DNA of 64,000 nt, from positions 2,418,001 to 2,482,000 of the forward strand of contig NZ_CP085725.1 in assembly GCF_036840915.1 (NCBI RefSeq), written 5' to 3'. Numbering within the stretch: the stretch's first letter is position 1; each line of letters starts with the position of its first letter. Positions 17,750 to 27,112 of this stretch are shown here, one piece after another. The notes below the pieces were generated by a model, which was given only the letters and a program-made list of their open reading frames with translations, was not told the DNA's origin and did no database searches. The DNA is from Flavobacterium hankyongi (GTDB lineage Bacteria; Bacteroidota; Bacteroidia; Flavobacteriales; Flavobacteriaceae). The position numbers and the translations under genes are program-made.

Positions 17750-19726
17750 ATGAAAAGAATCACCTACTTGTCATTAATACTACTTTTTTCTACTCATGTG
17801 TTTTCTCAAAAACAGAATCATGACCATGATTTTGAAAAAATGGTAGAAGCAGAAATGAAATCTGCATCAAAAAAATTAAATTTAGCTGTAAACCCAAATA
17901 CATTAAATTACAATATAACCTATCATAAATTAGAATTTAATGTAGATCCAACAGTCAGGGAAATTAGTGGTAAGGTAACTACTAATTATACTGCATTGTC
18001 AAATATGAATGCTATTACCTTTGATTTAACAAGTGATTTAGTAGTAAGTTCAGTGAAAGTTAACAATGTTACTTCTACTTTTTCACAAAATACAAGTGAA
18101 GAATTAGTTATAAACTTACCTTCTACCCAACTTGCAGGTACATCTGCAACTGTTGAAATTATTTATTCTGGTGTTCCTGCAAACAGTGGTTTCGATTCTT
18201 TTGTGGTTGACGTCCATGGGACAAACTCTCCTATTCTTTGGACATTATCTGAACCTTATGGAGCAAGAGATTGGTGGCCTTGTAAACAAGATTTGAATGA
18301 CAAAGTAGATAACGGAATAGATGTTTACATCACAGCTCCATCACAATACACAAGCGTTTCAAACGGCTTACAACAATCAAGGGTTATTAATGGTGCTAAC
18401 GCAACAACACACTACCATCATAGCTATCCAATTCCTGCTTATCTTATTGCAATTGCTGTGTCAAATTATCAAATTTATAATCAACAAGGAGGACTTGGAA
18501 CAGTTGCAAGTCCATTTTTCCCTATCGTGAATTATATTTATCCTGAAACAAGTGCAACTATGACACCTACCTTAGGAGTAACTCCAACAATAATTAACTT
18601 TTATGAAACAATTATAGGACCATATCCTTTTAGAAATGAAAAGTATGGTCATGCCGAAATGGGCTGGGGAGGTGGAATGGAACATACAACCGTTTCTTTT
18701 ATGACTGGATCTGGAGGCACAATGAGCAGATCATTGATAGCTCATGAAATGGCACACCAGTGGTTTGGAGACAAAGTTACTTGCGGTTCTTGGAAAGATA
18801 TTTGGTTAAATGAAGGAATTACAGAATACATGTCTGGATGTGTAGTTGAAAATCTTGATGGAGCTGCTTCTTTTGTAAACTGGAAAAATTCAAAAATCAC
18901 CAGCATAACCTCATCTCCTATAGGAAATTTGTACTTATATGACGCTCAACTTACTGATGTAAATAGAATTTTTAGTAACCGTCTTACTTACAATAAAGGG
19001 TCTATGGTAACCAACATGTTGCGTTATATCATGGGAGATGCTAACTTTTTTCAGGCATTACGAAATTATTTAAACGATCCAACTTTAGCTTATGCCTATG
19101 CAGTAACTCCACAATTTCAAACTCACCTTGAGGCGGTTCATGGAGCTAGTCTACAAGAATTTTTTGATGATTGGGTTTACAAAGAAGGCTATCCTATTTA
19201 TACAATAAACGCTTATAATTCAGGAACTAACCAAGCTACTGTTGTAATCAACCAAACACAATCAATAACCAATAACGCTCAAACTGGATATGTTTCGTTT
19301 TATGAAATGCCAGTGCCAGTTCGTTTAGTTTTAAGTAATGGATCAAATTTTGACGTGAAATTAAACAACACATTTAGTGGACAAAGTTTTAATATTACTT
19401 TACCAGCTGGAACAACAATCACAAATGTAATTTTTGATCCAAATAAAAATATTATTTCCCGTAACAGCACAGCGACTTTAGGTACTAATTCTTTTAATTT
19501 AGAAACGGCCATCAATGTTTTTCCTAATCCAGTTTCAGATATTTTAACCATTGAGATACCATCATCTACAATTCTTCAAAAAATTAGTATTTATAATTCT
19601 ATAGGTCAAAAGTCTTTAGAATCTAATCAAAGTAAAATAAATTTATCAGGACTTGCAAAAGGATTATATGTAGTGACTCTAGAAACTAATGAAGGGATAT
19701 TTCATAAAAAATTGATAAAAAACTAA
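17750..19726 (+). CDS. Secreted M1-family aminopeptidase with T9SS sorting domain
   Basis: 658 residues. Signal peptide (YLSLILLFSTHVFSQ), N-terminal beta-saddle domain (about 40-230), then the catalytic domain with the exopeptidase motif GGGMEHTTVS (a GAMEN variant) and the zinc motif HEMAHQW near residue 331 with NEGITEY 18 residues on. The C terminus (about 580-658) is a type A T9SS sorting domain: NVFPNPVSDILTIEI, then ISIYNSIGQK and GLYVVTLETNEGIFHKKLIKN. The protein should be exported to the cell surface or medium and release N-terminal amino acids. It is shorter than E. coli PepN because the helical C-terminal domain is absent, as in the cold-active and LTA4H-like forms. Confidence 0.95.
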   Translation: MKRITYLSLILLFSTHVFSQKQNHDHDFEKMVEAEMKSASKKLNLAVNPNTLNYNITYHKLEFNVDPTVREISGKVTTNYTALSNMNAITFDLTSDLVVSSVKVNNVTSTFSQNTSEELVINLPSTQLAGTSATVEIIYSGVPANSGFDSFVVDVHGTNSPILWTLSEPYGARDWWPCKQDLNDKVDNGIDVYITAPSQYTSVSNGLQQSRVINGANATTHYHHSYPIPAYLIAIAVSNYQIYNQQGGLGTVASPFFPIVNYIYPETSATMTPTLGVTPTIINFYETIIGPYPFRNEKYGHAEMGWGGGMEHTTVSFMTGSGGTMSRSLIAHEMAHQWFGDKVTCGSWKDIWLNEGITEYMSGCVVENLDGAASFVNWKNSKITSITSSPIGNLYLYDAQLTDVNRIFSNRLTYNKGSMVTNMLRYIMGDANFFQALRNYLNDPTLAYAYAVTPQFQTHLEAVHGASLQEFFDDWVYKEGYPIYTINAYNSGTNQATVVINQTQSITNNAQTGYVSFYEMPVPVRLVLSNGSNFDVKLNNTFSGQSFNITLPAGTTITNVIFDPNKNIISRNSTATLGTNSFNLETAINVFPNPVSDILTIEIPSSTILQKISIYNSIGQKSLESNQSKINLSGLAKGLYVVTLETNEGIFHKKLIKN

Positions 19727-19747
19727 ACTCAGCATAGCTATTGTGTA

Positions 19748-19780
19748 AAAAGTAAGGCGAAAGTCTTACTTTTGCTTTTT
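19748..19780 (+). terminator. Hairpin overlapping the rseP promoter
   Basis: AAAAGTAAG (19748-19756) pairs with CTTACTTTT (19765-19773) around an 8-nt loop and is followed by GCTTTTT. It looks like the terminator of the M1 gene. The right arm also contains TACTTTTG (19767-19774), an exact -7 element for rseP. Confidence 0.6.
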
Positions 19781-19802
19781 ATAGAAATTTTTAAAGTTTA
19801 AA

Positions 19803-21137
19803 ATGGATACACTTATTCAAATTGCTCAAATCATATTTATCCTTTCGGTATTAGTAATTTTACATGAATTCGGGCATTATTTACCAGCTAAATTATTCAA
19901 AGTTAGAGTCGAAAAATTTTACTTATTCATGGACGCTTGGTTTTCTTTATTTAAAAAGAAAATTGGCGATACCGAATGGGGAATTGGCTGGCTGCCTATT
20001 GGTGGATACGTTAAACTATCTGGAATGATGGATGAAAGCATGGATAAAGAACAAATGAAGCAACCTGCACAACCTTGGGAGTTTCGTTCTAAACCAGCTT
20101 GGCAAAGACTTATCATCATGCTAGGTGGTATTACTGTAAACATACTTTTAGCTTGGATTATTTATACAACACTATATAGTACCTATGGACAAAAATATGT
20201 GTCTACGGCAAAAATTCAGGAAAAGGGATTAGCTTTTGGAGAATCTGGATTAAACGCAGGTTTTAAAAATGGAGATAAAATTGTTTCAGTTGACGGCAAA
20301 ACTCAGGAAAAATTCAATCGCCTAATCATTGACGTTTTATTAGGAAATGATGTAGAAATTGAACGAAACGGGGAAAAAGAAATATTACATATTTCTGACG
20401 AGCAAAAAAGTAAAATTTTAGGTTCTGAAGGTAGAGATTTTATAAAACCAAGAATAGCAACTGTTTTTGTTGACTCTATTTTACCTAATAGTATAGCTTC
20501 TAAAGCTGGATTAAAAAAAGGTGATCAAATCGTGAAAATTGACAGTATTAAATTTAACTATTTTGATGAATTAACAGACTTATTAAAAGAAAACTCTAGG
20601 AAACAAGTCTCATTAACTGTTTTGAGAGCTAATAAAGAAGTAAATTTAAATACAACTATTTCAAAAGACGGTAAAATTGGATTCTTCCCTACAACAAAAG
20701 ATAAAAACGATTTTTTAATAACTAATAAATTAAGTTTAATTCAAGCAATCCCAGCAGCAATAAACGAGTCTTATACACAATTTACGTACAACATTAAACA
20801 ATTTAAATTGATTTTAAGACCAAAAACAGAAGCTTATAAACAAGTTATGAGTCCTATCGGAATTACACAAAAATTACCAACAACTTGGGATTGGGAATTT
20901 ATCTGGGGCTTTACAGCTATGTTCTCAATTGGTTTAGCCTTTATGAACCTATTGCCAATACCTGGTCTAGATGGTGGACATGCAATTTTTACCATTGCAG
21001 AAATGATTACTGGTAAAACTTTAAGTGATAAAGCTGCCGAAAGAGTTCAAACTTTCGGAATGATTATCTTACTGAGCTTAATGGCTTTAACTTTTGGAAA
21101 AGATATTTACCAAATCATAGCAAAGAATTTTTTGTAA
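19803..21137 (+). CDS. rseP: RseP-family site-2 zinc metalloprotease (M50)
   Basis: 444-residue intramembrane protease. The zinc motif HEFGH is at residues 21-25 in the first helix, and the third ligand motif LDGGH is near residue 391. Two PDZ-like regions lie between (about 125-210 and 215-290, for example NSIASKAGLKKGDQIVKIDS), followed by the last membrane helices. It cuts membrane-anchored anti-sigma factors or signal-peptide remnants. The usual neighbours dxr and bamA are absent; here it sits between a secreted peptidase and tRNA genes. Confidence 0.95.
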   Translation: MDTLIQIAQIIFILSVLVILHEFGHYLPAKLFKVRVEKFYLFMDAWFSLFKKKIGDTEWGIGWLPIGGYVKLSGMMDESMDKEQMKQPAQPWEFRSKPAWQRLIIMLGGITVNILLAWIIYTTLYSTYGQKYVSTAKIQEKGLAFGESGLNAGFKNGDKIVSVDGKTQEKFNRLIIDVLLGNDVEIERNGEKEILHISDEQKSKILGSEGRDFIKPRIATVFVDSILPNSIASKAGLKKGDQIVKIDSIKFNYFDELTDLLKENSRKQVSLTVLRANKEVNLNTTISKDGKIGFFPTTKDKNDFLITNKLSLIQAIPAAINESYTQFTYNIKQFKLILRPKTEAYKQVMSPIGITQKLPTTWDWEFIWGFTAMFSIGLAFMNLLPIPGLDGGHAIFTIAEMITGKTLSDKAAERVQTFGMIILLSLMALTFGKDIYQIIAKNFL

Positions 21138-21154
21138 TTTTTTAAAGCTTTTTG

Positions 21155-21184
21155 TTTGCGATTATAAAATTTCGATTATATTTG
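21155..21184 (+). promoter_or_regulatory. Promoter of the tRNA-Asn pair
   Basis: A -33 TTTG (21155-21158) and a -7 TATATTTG (21177-21184) are separated by 18 bp, a full Bacteroidota promoter ending 24 bp before the first tRNA. Confidence 0.65.
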
Positions 21185-21208
21185 CACTCGCTAAAAAGAT
21201 ATTAATCT

Positions 21209-21282
21209 TCCTCCTTAGCTCAGTTGGTTAGAGCATCTGACTGTTAATCAGAGGGTCCTTGGTTCGAGCCCAAGAGGGGGAG
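21209..21282 (+). tRNA. tRNA-Asn (GTT), copy 1
   Basis: 74-nt cloverleaf. The acceptor arm TCCTCCT pairs with AGGGGGA (one G-T wobble), the D arm is AGCTCAGTTGGTTAGAGCA-like, the anticodon loop is CTGTTAA with anticodon GTT, and the T loop contains GGTTCGAGCC. The discriminator is G and CCA is not encoded. Confidence 0.97.
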
Positions 21283-21318
21283 CAACTTTTTAGCAAACAC
21301 ATAAACCTTTTAGGTGAT

Positions 21319-21392
21319 TCCTCCTTAGCTCAGTTGGTTAGAGCATCTGACTGTTAATCAGAGGGTCCTTGGTTCGAGCCCAAGAGGGGGAG
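21319..21392 (+). tRNA. tRNA-Asn (GTT), copy 2
   Basis: Identical over all 74 nt to the copy 110 bp upstream; the 36-bp spacer is unrelated to the flanks. It is probably co-transcribed with copy 1 and followed at once by a terminator. Confidence 0.97.
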
Positions 21393-21394
21393 CA

Positions 21395-21428
21395 AAAAGA
21401 GCAATACAAAAGTGTTGCTCTTTTTTTA
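21395..21428 (+). terminator. Terminator after the tRNA pair
   Basis: AAGAGCAATAC and GTGTTGCTCTT form a hairpin with a short loop, followed by seven T residues. Confidence 0.85.
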
Positions 21429-21456
21429 TTTCATATATTTGAGAAAAACATCAATC

Positions 21457-21960
21457 ATGAAAAAAACTCTTCTTTTACTTTTATTCTCATGTGTTTCCTT
21501 TGCCCAAACAAAAGAAAAAACTGAAATCAATCAATTATTAGACAATTGGCACAAAGCTGCCGCAGAAGCCAAATTTGACAACTATTTTAGTTACTTGGCC
21601 GACGAATCTATTTTTATTGGAACAGATGCAACCGAAAACTGGAATAAAAAACAATTCATGGATTTTGCTAAACCTTATTTTGACAAAGGGAAAGCTTGGA
21701 ATTTTACCGCTTTAGAGCGTAATATTTATTTTGATAAAACTAAAAATATTGCTTGGTTTGATGAATTGCTAAACACCCAAATGAAAATTTGTCGTGGATC
21801 TGGTGTATTAGTTAAAGAAGGTAAGGAATGGAAAATAAAGCATTATGTACTTTCAATGACTATACCTAATGACAACACAAACGATGTAATTAAAATAAAG
21901 ACTCCTATTGAAGACACACTTATTGAAAAATTAAAACCTACGCCTAAAATCGCTAAATAA
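21457..21960 (+). CDS. Secreted SnoaL-like/NTF2-fold protein
   Basis: 167 residues with a signal peptide (LLLLLFSCVSFAQ). The mature part is one SnoaL_3-type cone-fold domain: INQLLDNWHKAAAEAKFDNYFSYLADESIFIGTDATE, then WFDELLNTQMKICRGSGVLVKEGKEWKIKHYVLSMTIPND. Such domains are found in periplasmic proteins with unclear ligands; catalysis is not established. The start at 21457 is chosen because the signal peptide begins there; a longer reading from 21412 would start inside the terminator stem of the tRNA operon. Confidence 0.88.
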   Translation: MKKTLLLLLFSCVSFAQTKEKTEINQLLDNWHKAAAEAKFDNYFSYLADESIFIGTDATENWNKKQFMDFAKPYFDKGKAWNFTALERNIYFDKTKNIAWFDELLNTQMKICRGSGVLVKEGKEWKIKHYVLSMTIPNDNTNDVIKIKTPIEDTLIEKLKPTPKIAK

Positions 21961-21970
21961 AAACAACCAT

Positions 21971-22000
21971 AAAAAAAGGAACGATAATCGTTCCTTTTTT
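21971..22000. terminator. Bidirectional terminator
   Basis: GGAACGA and TCGTTCC around TAA, flanked by seven A and six T residues, between two convergent genes. Confidence 0.9.
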
Positions 22001-22001
22001 A

Positions 22002-22955
22002 TTATTTGTAGATATACTCTTTAAGTTTAGCAATCATTTCAACTGTCATATTTTCCATATTGTAGTCATTCTGCCAACCCCAATCTCCCCTTGCCCTTGA
22101 ATCGTCTATACTAGCTGGCCAGCTATCTGCAATCTTCTGACGAAAATCTGGCGCATAATCAATAGTAAAATCTGGAAAATGTTTTTTAATTTCTGCAGCA
22201 ATTTCTTTTGGTGTAAAACTCATTGCCGATAAATTATACGAAGAACGAATTTTAATCTGCTCAGCAGGGGCTTCCATGATTCCAATAGTCGCTTTAATTG
22301 CATCATCCATATACATCATCGGTAAAGCCGAGTCTTCAGACAAAAACGAAGTAAATTTTCCTTCGGTAATGGCTTTATGGTAAATATCAACAGCATAATC
22401 TGTAGTTCCACCACCTGGAGGTGTACTCCAACTAATTAAACCAGGATAACGAATACTTCTCACATCTACACCATATTGTGTGTGATAATATTCACACCAT
22501 CTTTCACCCGTTTGCTTGCTAATTCCGTAAACAGTAGATGGCTCCATAATAGTATATTGAGGTGTGTTTTCTCTTGGTGTAGTAGGCCCAAAAACTGCAA
22601 TACTCGAAGGCCAATATATCTTTTTAATTTTTCCAGCTTTGGCTAAATTTAAAACATGGAAAAGTGAATTCATATTTAAATCCCAAGCAAAAGCAGGGTT
22701 TTTCTCTGCAGTTGCTGAAAGAAGAGCCGCCATTAAATAAACATCAGTAATTTGATATTTTTCTATTAAGTGCTCAATTTGATTGTAATCTAATGCGTTT
22801 ACGACTTCAAAAATTCCATCATTAACAACATCAATATTTAATTTTCTAATATCAGATGCTATTACATTATTTACGCCGTAAATGGCTCTTAACTTTTGAG
22901 TAAGTTCGGTACCTATTTGACCACAAGCACCTATAATTAATATTTTCGTGTCCAT
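22002..22955 (-). CDS. L-threonine 3-dehydrogenase, SDR type
   Basis: 317-residue NAD-dependent enzyme that oxidises threonine to 2-amino-3-ketobutyrate, the entry to glycine and acetyl-CoA. It has the Rossmann motif GACGQIG near the N terminus, the SDR YxxxK in STVYGISKQ, and segments highly typical of the epimerase-like threonine dehydrogenase family: WPSSIAVFGPTTP, GLISWSTPPGGGTTDYAVDIY and PMMYMDDAI. It is unrelated to the zinc-dependent E. coli Tdh. A generic epimerase role is less likely because of the GGGTTDYAV motif. It is transcribed alone from a TAnnTTTG promoter. Confidence 0.93.
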   Translation of the reverse strand: MDTKILIIGACGQIGTELTQKLRAIYGVNNVIASDIRKLNIDVVNDGIFEVVNALDYNQIEHLIEKYQITDVYLMAALLSATAEKNPAFAWDLNMNSLFHVLNLAKAGKIKKIYWPSSIAVFGPTTPRENTPQYTIMEPSTVYGISKQTGERWCEYYHTQYGVDVRSIRYPGLISWSTPPGGGTTDYAVDIYHKAITEGKFTSFLSEDSALPMMYMDDAIKATIGIMEAPAEQIKIRSSYNLSAMSFTPKEIAAEIKKHFPDFTIDYAPDFRQKIADSWPASIDDSRARGDWGWQNDYNMENMTVEMIAKLKEYIYK

Positions 22956-22973
22956 TTTTATAAAGTTGTGTCA

Positions 22974-22981
22974 CAAAGATA
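22974..22981 (-). promoter_or_regulatory. -7 element for threonine dehydrogenase
   Basis: Minus-strand TATCTTTG matches TAnnTTTG, 18 bp before the ATG. Confidence 0.55.
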
Positions 22982-23056
22982 ACGTTTTCGCAAATTATAA
23001 AACTTAATTCTTCTTAAGAACTTTAACACTTATGATTACGCAAAAAACAAAAACCT

Positions 23057-23064
23057 TACATTTG
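23057..23064 (+). promoter_or_regulatory. -7 element for the lipoprotein-mfd unit
   Basis: TACATTTG matches TAnnTTTG, 26 bp before the lipoprotein start. Confidence 0.55.
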
Positions 23065-23090
23065 CGTTACAGTTTTATTTTTGTGATACT

Positions 23091-23747
23091 ATGACGAGGT
23101 TATTAGCACTATTTTCTGTTTTTCTTTGCTTGATTTTTACTGGATGTAAAGACGATTCTGTTATGCATCAAGCAGAAATAACTAGGGCACTTAAAGAAAA
23201 AGAATTAGTTTTTACCAACATTAATAAAGTCTGGAATTTTACTCCAAGAGCTTTAACCCCAGAATCGCAATCTATTGCTACAAACTGGAACGAATGGCGA
23301 TTATTCACAGCAGAATTATATCAAAAACCTAAAAGTACAATTGGTGCATTTAAGCAAAAAACAAAAAGTTTAGCACAAAAATCTGAAGGACTTAATCTAT
23401 CCATTCCAAACAAACTTCAAAAACCACAAATAAAAAGTCGATTGATGGCTATTGTGACAAAAGTAAGGGCATTAAACACCTTTATGGCTTTTGACAGAAT
23501 TCCTGAAAAGAAAGTACTAACATTAGTTACTGACTTAAATCAGGAGGTAAATGCTTTTCAAGATCAAATTGAAGAAATCGTGAGAAGAAGTCACATTCAG
23601 TTTGAAGAAGGAGAACAAGAAATGCTTAACTCAATTCGAGGGGGTGCAAATCCATTAGAATCACAACAGGATTCTATAAAAACAGTAAGCCCTCCCACTC
23701 AAGGAGCACCACAAACTAACATTAAAAAAGAATTAACAGTTCAATAA
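23091..23747 (+). CDS. Predicted lipoprotein of unknown function
   Basis: 218 residues with a lipoprotein signal (LIFTGC, Cys19). The mature part is largely helical and charged (for example KVLTLVTDLNQEVNAFQDQIEEIVRRS), with a Pro/Gln-rich C-terminal tail from about residue 185. I do not recognise a characterised family. It is 11 nt upstream of mfd and shares its promoter, but nothing in the sequence points to DNA repair, so the pairing may be only positional. Confidence 0.8.
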   Translation: MTRLLALFSVFLCLIFTGCKDDSVMHQAEITRALKEKELVFTNINKVWNFTPRALTPESQSIATNWNEWRLFTAELYQKPKSTIGAFKQKTKSLAQKSEGLNLSIPNKLQKPQIKSRLMAIVTKVRALNTFMAFDRIPEKKVLTLVTDLNQEVNAFQDQIEEIVRRSHIQFEEGEQEMLNSIRGGANPLESQQDSIKTVSPPTQGAPQTNIKKELTVQ

Positions 23748-23758
23748 ATTACATCACG

Positions 23759-26700
23759 TTGAGTACAGAGCACATTAAACAGCTTTTTGCTAATGAACCT
23801 AAATTTGAAGCTATTACCAATTCAATTACTGGTGACGCTAAAATTAATGTAAAAGGATTAGTTGGATCATCTCTTTCTTTTGCTATTGAAAGCTGGTTCA
23901 AAAAATTAGACAAAACATTTCTAATTATTGCAAATGAAAAGGAAGAAGCAGCCTATATACTAAACGATTTAGAAGAGTTAATTAACGAAGACAATGTTCT
24001 TTTTTATCCAAGTTCTTACAGAAGACCTTATCAAATTGAAGATACAGACAATGCAAATGTTTTATTGCGATCTGAAGTTTTAAACAGAATCAATTCTCGA
24101 AAGAAGCCTGCTATAATAGTAACTTATCCCGAAGCCTTATTCGAAAAAGTTGTTACCAAAAAAGAACTTGAAAAAAACACGTTAAAAGTTGCTGTTGGCG
24201 AAAAAGTTTCTATTGATTTCATAAACGAAGTTTTATTTGAATACAATTTCAAACGTGTCGATTTTATTACGGAACCTGGTGAGTTTTCGGTAAGAGGAGG
24301 AATTTTAGATGTCTTCTCTTTTTCAAATGACAACCCTTATCGAATCGAATTTTTTGGAAATGAAGTGGATAGTATCAGAACATTCGATGTTGCTTCACAA
24401 CTTTCGATAGAAAAGAAAAGTAAAATTACCATTATTCCCAATTTTGAGAATAAATTATTAGAAGAAAAAAGAGAGAGCTTCTTAGATTATATCAATCCAA
24501 AAACAACACTTTTTATCCAAAACACCGATTTGTTGTTAACCAATTTGGATAAATTATTTGGCAAAGCCGAAGAAAGTTTCGAAAAACTATCAAAAGATAT
24601 TAAGCATGCTTCTCCTGAAGAATTGTTTCTAAACCAAAGTTCTTTCATAAAGCAAGCGCTGAATTTTTCAATTGTCGAATTAAATAGTAAGCCAACTTTC
24701 AGAGTAGAACAAAGTTTCGAATTACAAACCAAACCTCAGCCGTCATTCAATAAACAATTCGATTTGTTAATGGAGGATTTGAAAAGCAATCGTCAAAACG
24801 GAATTAAGAATTATCTTTTTTGTGCCAATGAACAACAAGCCAAACGTTTTCATGACATTTTCGAATCGATGGATGAAAAAGACCATGAAGATTTTGTAAA
24901 AGATTATGAAACGATTGTTCTTCCGTTATATCAAGGATTTATTGATTATGAAAACAAAATTGCTTGTTATACAGACCATCAAATTTTTGAACGTTACCAT
25001 AAGTTCTCAATCAAAAACGGTTATGCTAAAAAACAGACTATTACTCTGAAAGAACTTAATGCGCTTTCGGTTGGTGATTATGTAACACACATCGACCACG
25101 GAATTGGAAAGTTTGGAGGATTACAAAAAATTCAAGTTGATGGCAAGACTCAAGAAGCTATAAAGTTAGTTTATGCCGACAATGATATTGTGTATGTAAG
25201 TATTCATTCACTACACAAAATATCCAAATACAATGGTAAAGACGGGGTTCCTCCTAAAATTTACAAATTGGGTTCTAGTGCTTGGAAAGCATTAAAACAA
25301 AAAACTAAAGCAAGAGTAAAACATATTGCTTTCAATTTAATCCAATTGTATGCAAAAAGAAGATTGGACAAAGGATTTGCTTTTTCTCCAGATAGTTATT
25401 TACAGCATGAATTAGAAAGTTCTTTTATTTATGAAGACACACCAGATCAATTAAAAGCAACTCAAGAAGTTAAAGCCGATATGGAAAGTGACCGCCCAAT
25501 GGATCGTTTGGTTTGTGGTGATGTTGGATTTGGCAAAACCGAAGTTGCCATTCGTGCCGCTTTTAAAGCTGCCGACAATAGTAAACAGGTTGCTATTTTA
25601 GTTCCAACAACAATTTTAGCATATCAGCATTATAGAACTTTTAGAGAACGTTTAAAAGATTTGCCAGTCAATATAAATTACCTCAACCGATTTAGAACTG
25701 CCAAACAAAAAACAGAAATTTTAAAAGATTTAGAGTCTGGAAAACTAGATATCATCATTGGAACTCATCAATTAGTAAATAAAAACATCAAGTTTAAAAA
25801 TCTAGGTTTATTAATTGTAGATGAAGAGCAAAAGTTTGGCGTAAATGTTAAGGACAAACTTAAAACCATTGCCGAAAACATTGATACCTTAACTCTAACA
25901 GCTACGCCAATCCCAAGGACTTTACAGTTTTCATTGATGGCAGCACGCGATTTATCTGTAATTTCTACGCCACCACCTAACCGTTATCCTATAGAAACAC
26001 AAGTGGTGGGTTTTAACGAAACGGTTATAAGAGATGCTATCTCATACGAAATTGAACGTGGCGGTCAAGTATATTTCATCAATAACCGAATTGAAAATAT
26101 TCAGGAAATTGCAGGAATGATTCAGCGTTTAGTTCCAAGTGCCAAAGTGAGTATTGGTCACGGACAAATGGATGGTAAAAAACTGGAAGAAGTTATGTTG
26201 TCTTTTATGGAAGGTGATTTTGACGTTCTTGTTGCTACAACCATTATAGAAAGCGGATTAGATGTACCAAATGCTAATACAATCTTCATCAATAATGCCA
26301 ATAATTTTGGTTTATCTGATTTGCACCAAATGCGTGGTCGTGTGGGCCGAAGCAATAAAAAAGCCTTCTGTTATTTCATTACACCTCCTTATTCAGCAAT
26401 GACCGAAGAAGCTCGAAAACGTATTCAAGCTTTGGAACAATTTAGCGAATTGGGCAGTGGTTTTAATATTGCCATGAAAGATTTAGAAATTCGTGGTGCT
26501 GGAGATCTTTTGGGAGGAGAACAAAGTGGTTTCATCAATGAAATTGGTTTCGAAACCTATCAAAAAATCATGCAAGAAGCGATTGAAGAATTAAAAGAAA
26601 ACGAATTCAAAGATTTATATCCTGAAGAAAGCGATATAGAGACTAAAGAATATGTAAAAGACCTTCAAATCGATTCTGATTTCGAATTACTATTCCCGGA

Positions 26701-27112
26701 TGATTATATTAATAGTGTCACAGAACGTTTGAGCTTATACAACGATTTAGCTATTATCAAAACCGAAGAAAAACTTCAAGAATATCAACAACAGCTTGAA
26801 GATCGTTTTGGTAAAATGCCAAAACCGGCATTGGCGTTATTGGATAGTTTACGTATTAAATGGATTGCTTCTCATTTGGGTATTGAAAAGTTGGTGCTAA
26901 AGCAAGGAAAAATGGTTTGCTACTTCTTAGGCGACCAACAAAGTAATTACTATCAATCAGCTCGTTTTCACAAAGTATTGTCATTTGTCCAGCAAAACAA
27001 CAACTTATGTAAAATGAAAGAAAAAGAGACCAAAAATGGTCTCCGTTTGTTATTGAGTTTCGAAAATGTAAAATCGATTAAAAAAGCATTGGAATTGATA
27101 GAGATGATTTAA
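23759..27112 (+). CDS. mfd: Transcription-repair coupling factor
   Basis: 1117-residue ATP-dependent translocase that removes stalled RNA polymerase from lesions and recruits UvrA. Order of domains: UvrB-like N-terminal region (about 1-400), RNA-polymerase-interacting domain with VGDYVTHIDHGIGKFGGL (about 440-510), and the RecG-like motor with Walker A GDVGFGKTEVA near 587-597, DEEQ near 695, and motifs TATPIPRTLQF and QMRGRVGRS. The C-terminal D7 domain ends at 1117. The start is a TTG at 23759; the family alignment begins immediately after it and no ATG lies nearby. Its stop overlaps the convergent M48 gene by 4 nt. Confidence 0.97.
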   Translation: MSTEHIKQLFANEPKFEAITNSITGDAKINVKGLVGSSLSFAIESWFKKLDKTFLIIANEKEEAAYILNDLEELINEDNVLFYPSSYRRPYQIEDTDNANVLLRSEVLNRINSRKKPAIIVTYPEALFEKVVTKKELEKNTLKVAVGEKVSIDFINEVLFEYNFKRVDFITEPGEFSVRGGILDVFSFSNDNPYRIEFFGNEVDSIRTFDVASQLSIEKKSKITIIPNFENKLLEEKRESFLDYINPKTTLFIQNTDLLLTNLDKLFGKAEESFEKLSKDIKHASPEELFLNQSSFIKQALNFSIVELNSKPTFRVEQSFELQTKPQPSFNKQFDLLMEDLKSNRQNGIKNYLFCANEQQAKRFHDIFESMDEKDHEDFVKDYETIVLPLYQGFIDYENKIACYTDHQIFERYHKFSIKNGYAKKQTITLKELNALSVGDYVTHIDHGIGKFGGLQKIQVDGKTQEAIKLVYADNDIVYVSIHSLHKISKYNGKDGVPPKIYKLGSSAWKALKQKTKARVKHIAFNLIQLYAKRRLDKGFAFSPDSYLQHELESSFIYEDTPDQLKATQEVKADMESDRPMDRLVCGDVGFGKTEVAIRAAFKAADNSKQVAILVPTTILAYQHYRTFRERLKDLPVNINYLNRFRTAKQKTEILKDLESGKLDIIIGTHQLVNKNIKFKNLGLLIVDEEQKFGVNVKDKLKTIAENIDTLTLTATPIPRTLQFSLMAARDLSVISTPPPNRYPIETQVVGFNETVIRDAISYEIERGGQVYFINNRIENIQEIAGMIQRLVPSAKVSIGHGQMDGKKLEEVMLSFMEGDFDVLVATTIIESGLDVPNANTIFINNANNFGLSDLHQMRGRVGRSNKKAFCYFITPPYSAMTEEARKRIQALEQFSELGSGFNIAMKDLEIRGAGDLLGGEQSGFINEIGFETYQKIMQEAIEELKENEFKDLYPEESDIETKEYVKDLQIDSDFELLFPDDYINSVTERLSLYNDLAIIKTEEKLQEYQQQLEDRFGKMPKPALALLDSLRIKWIASHLGIEKLVLKQGKMVCYFLGDQQSNYYQSARFHKVLSFVQQNNNLCKMKEKETKNGLRLLLSFENVKSIKKALELIEMI

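Noticed and set aside
21209..21392. Integrative element attachment at tRNA-Asn
   Set aside because: No integrase, no partial tRNA 3' repeat and no foreign cargo is seen nearby; the two tRNAs are complete.
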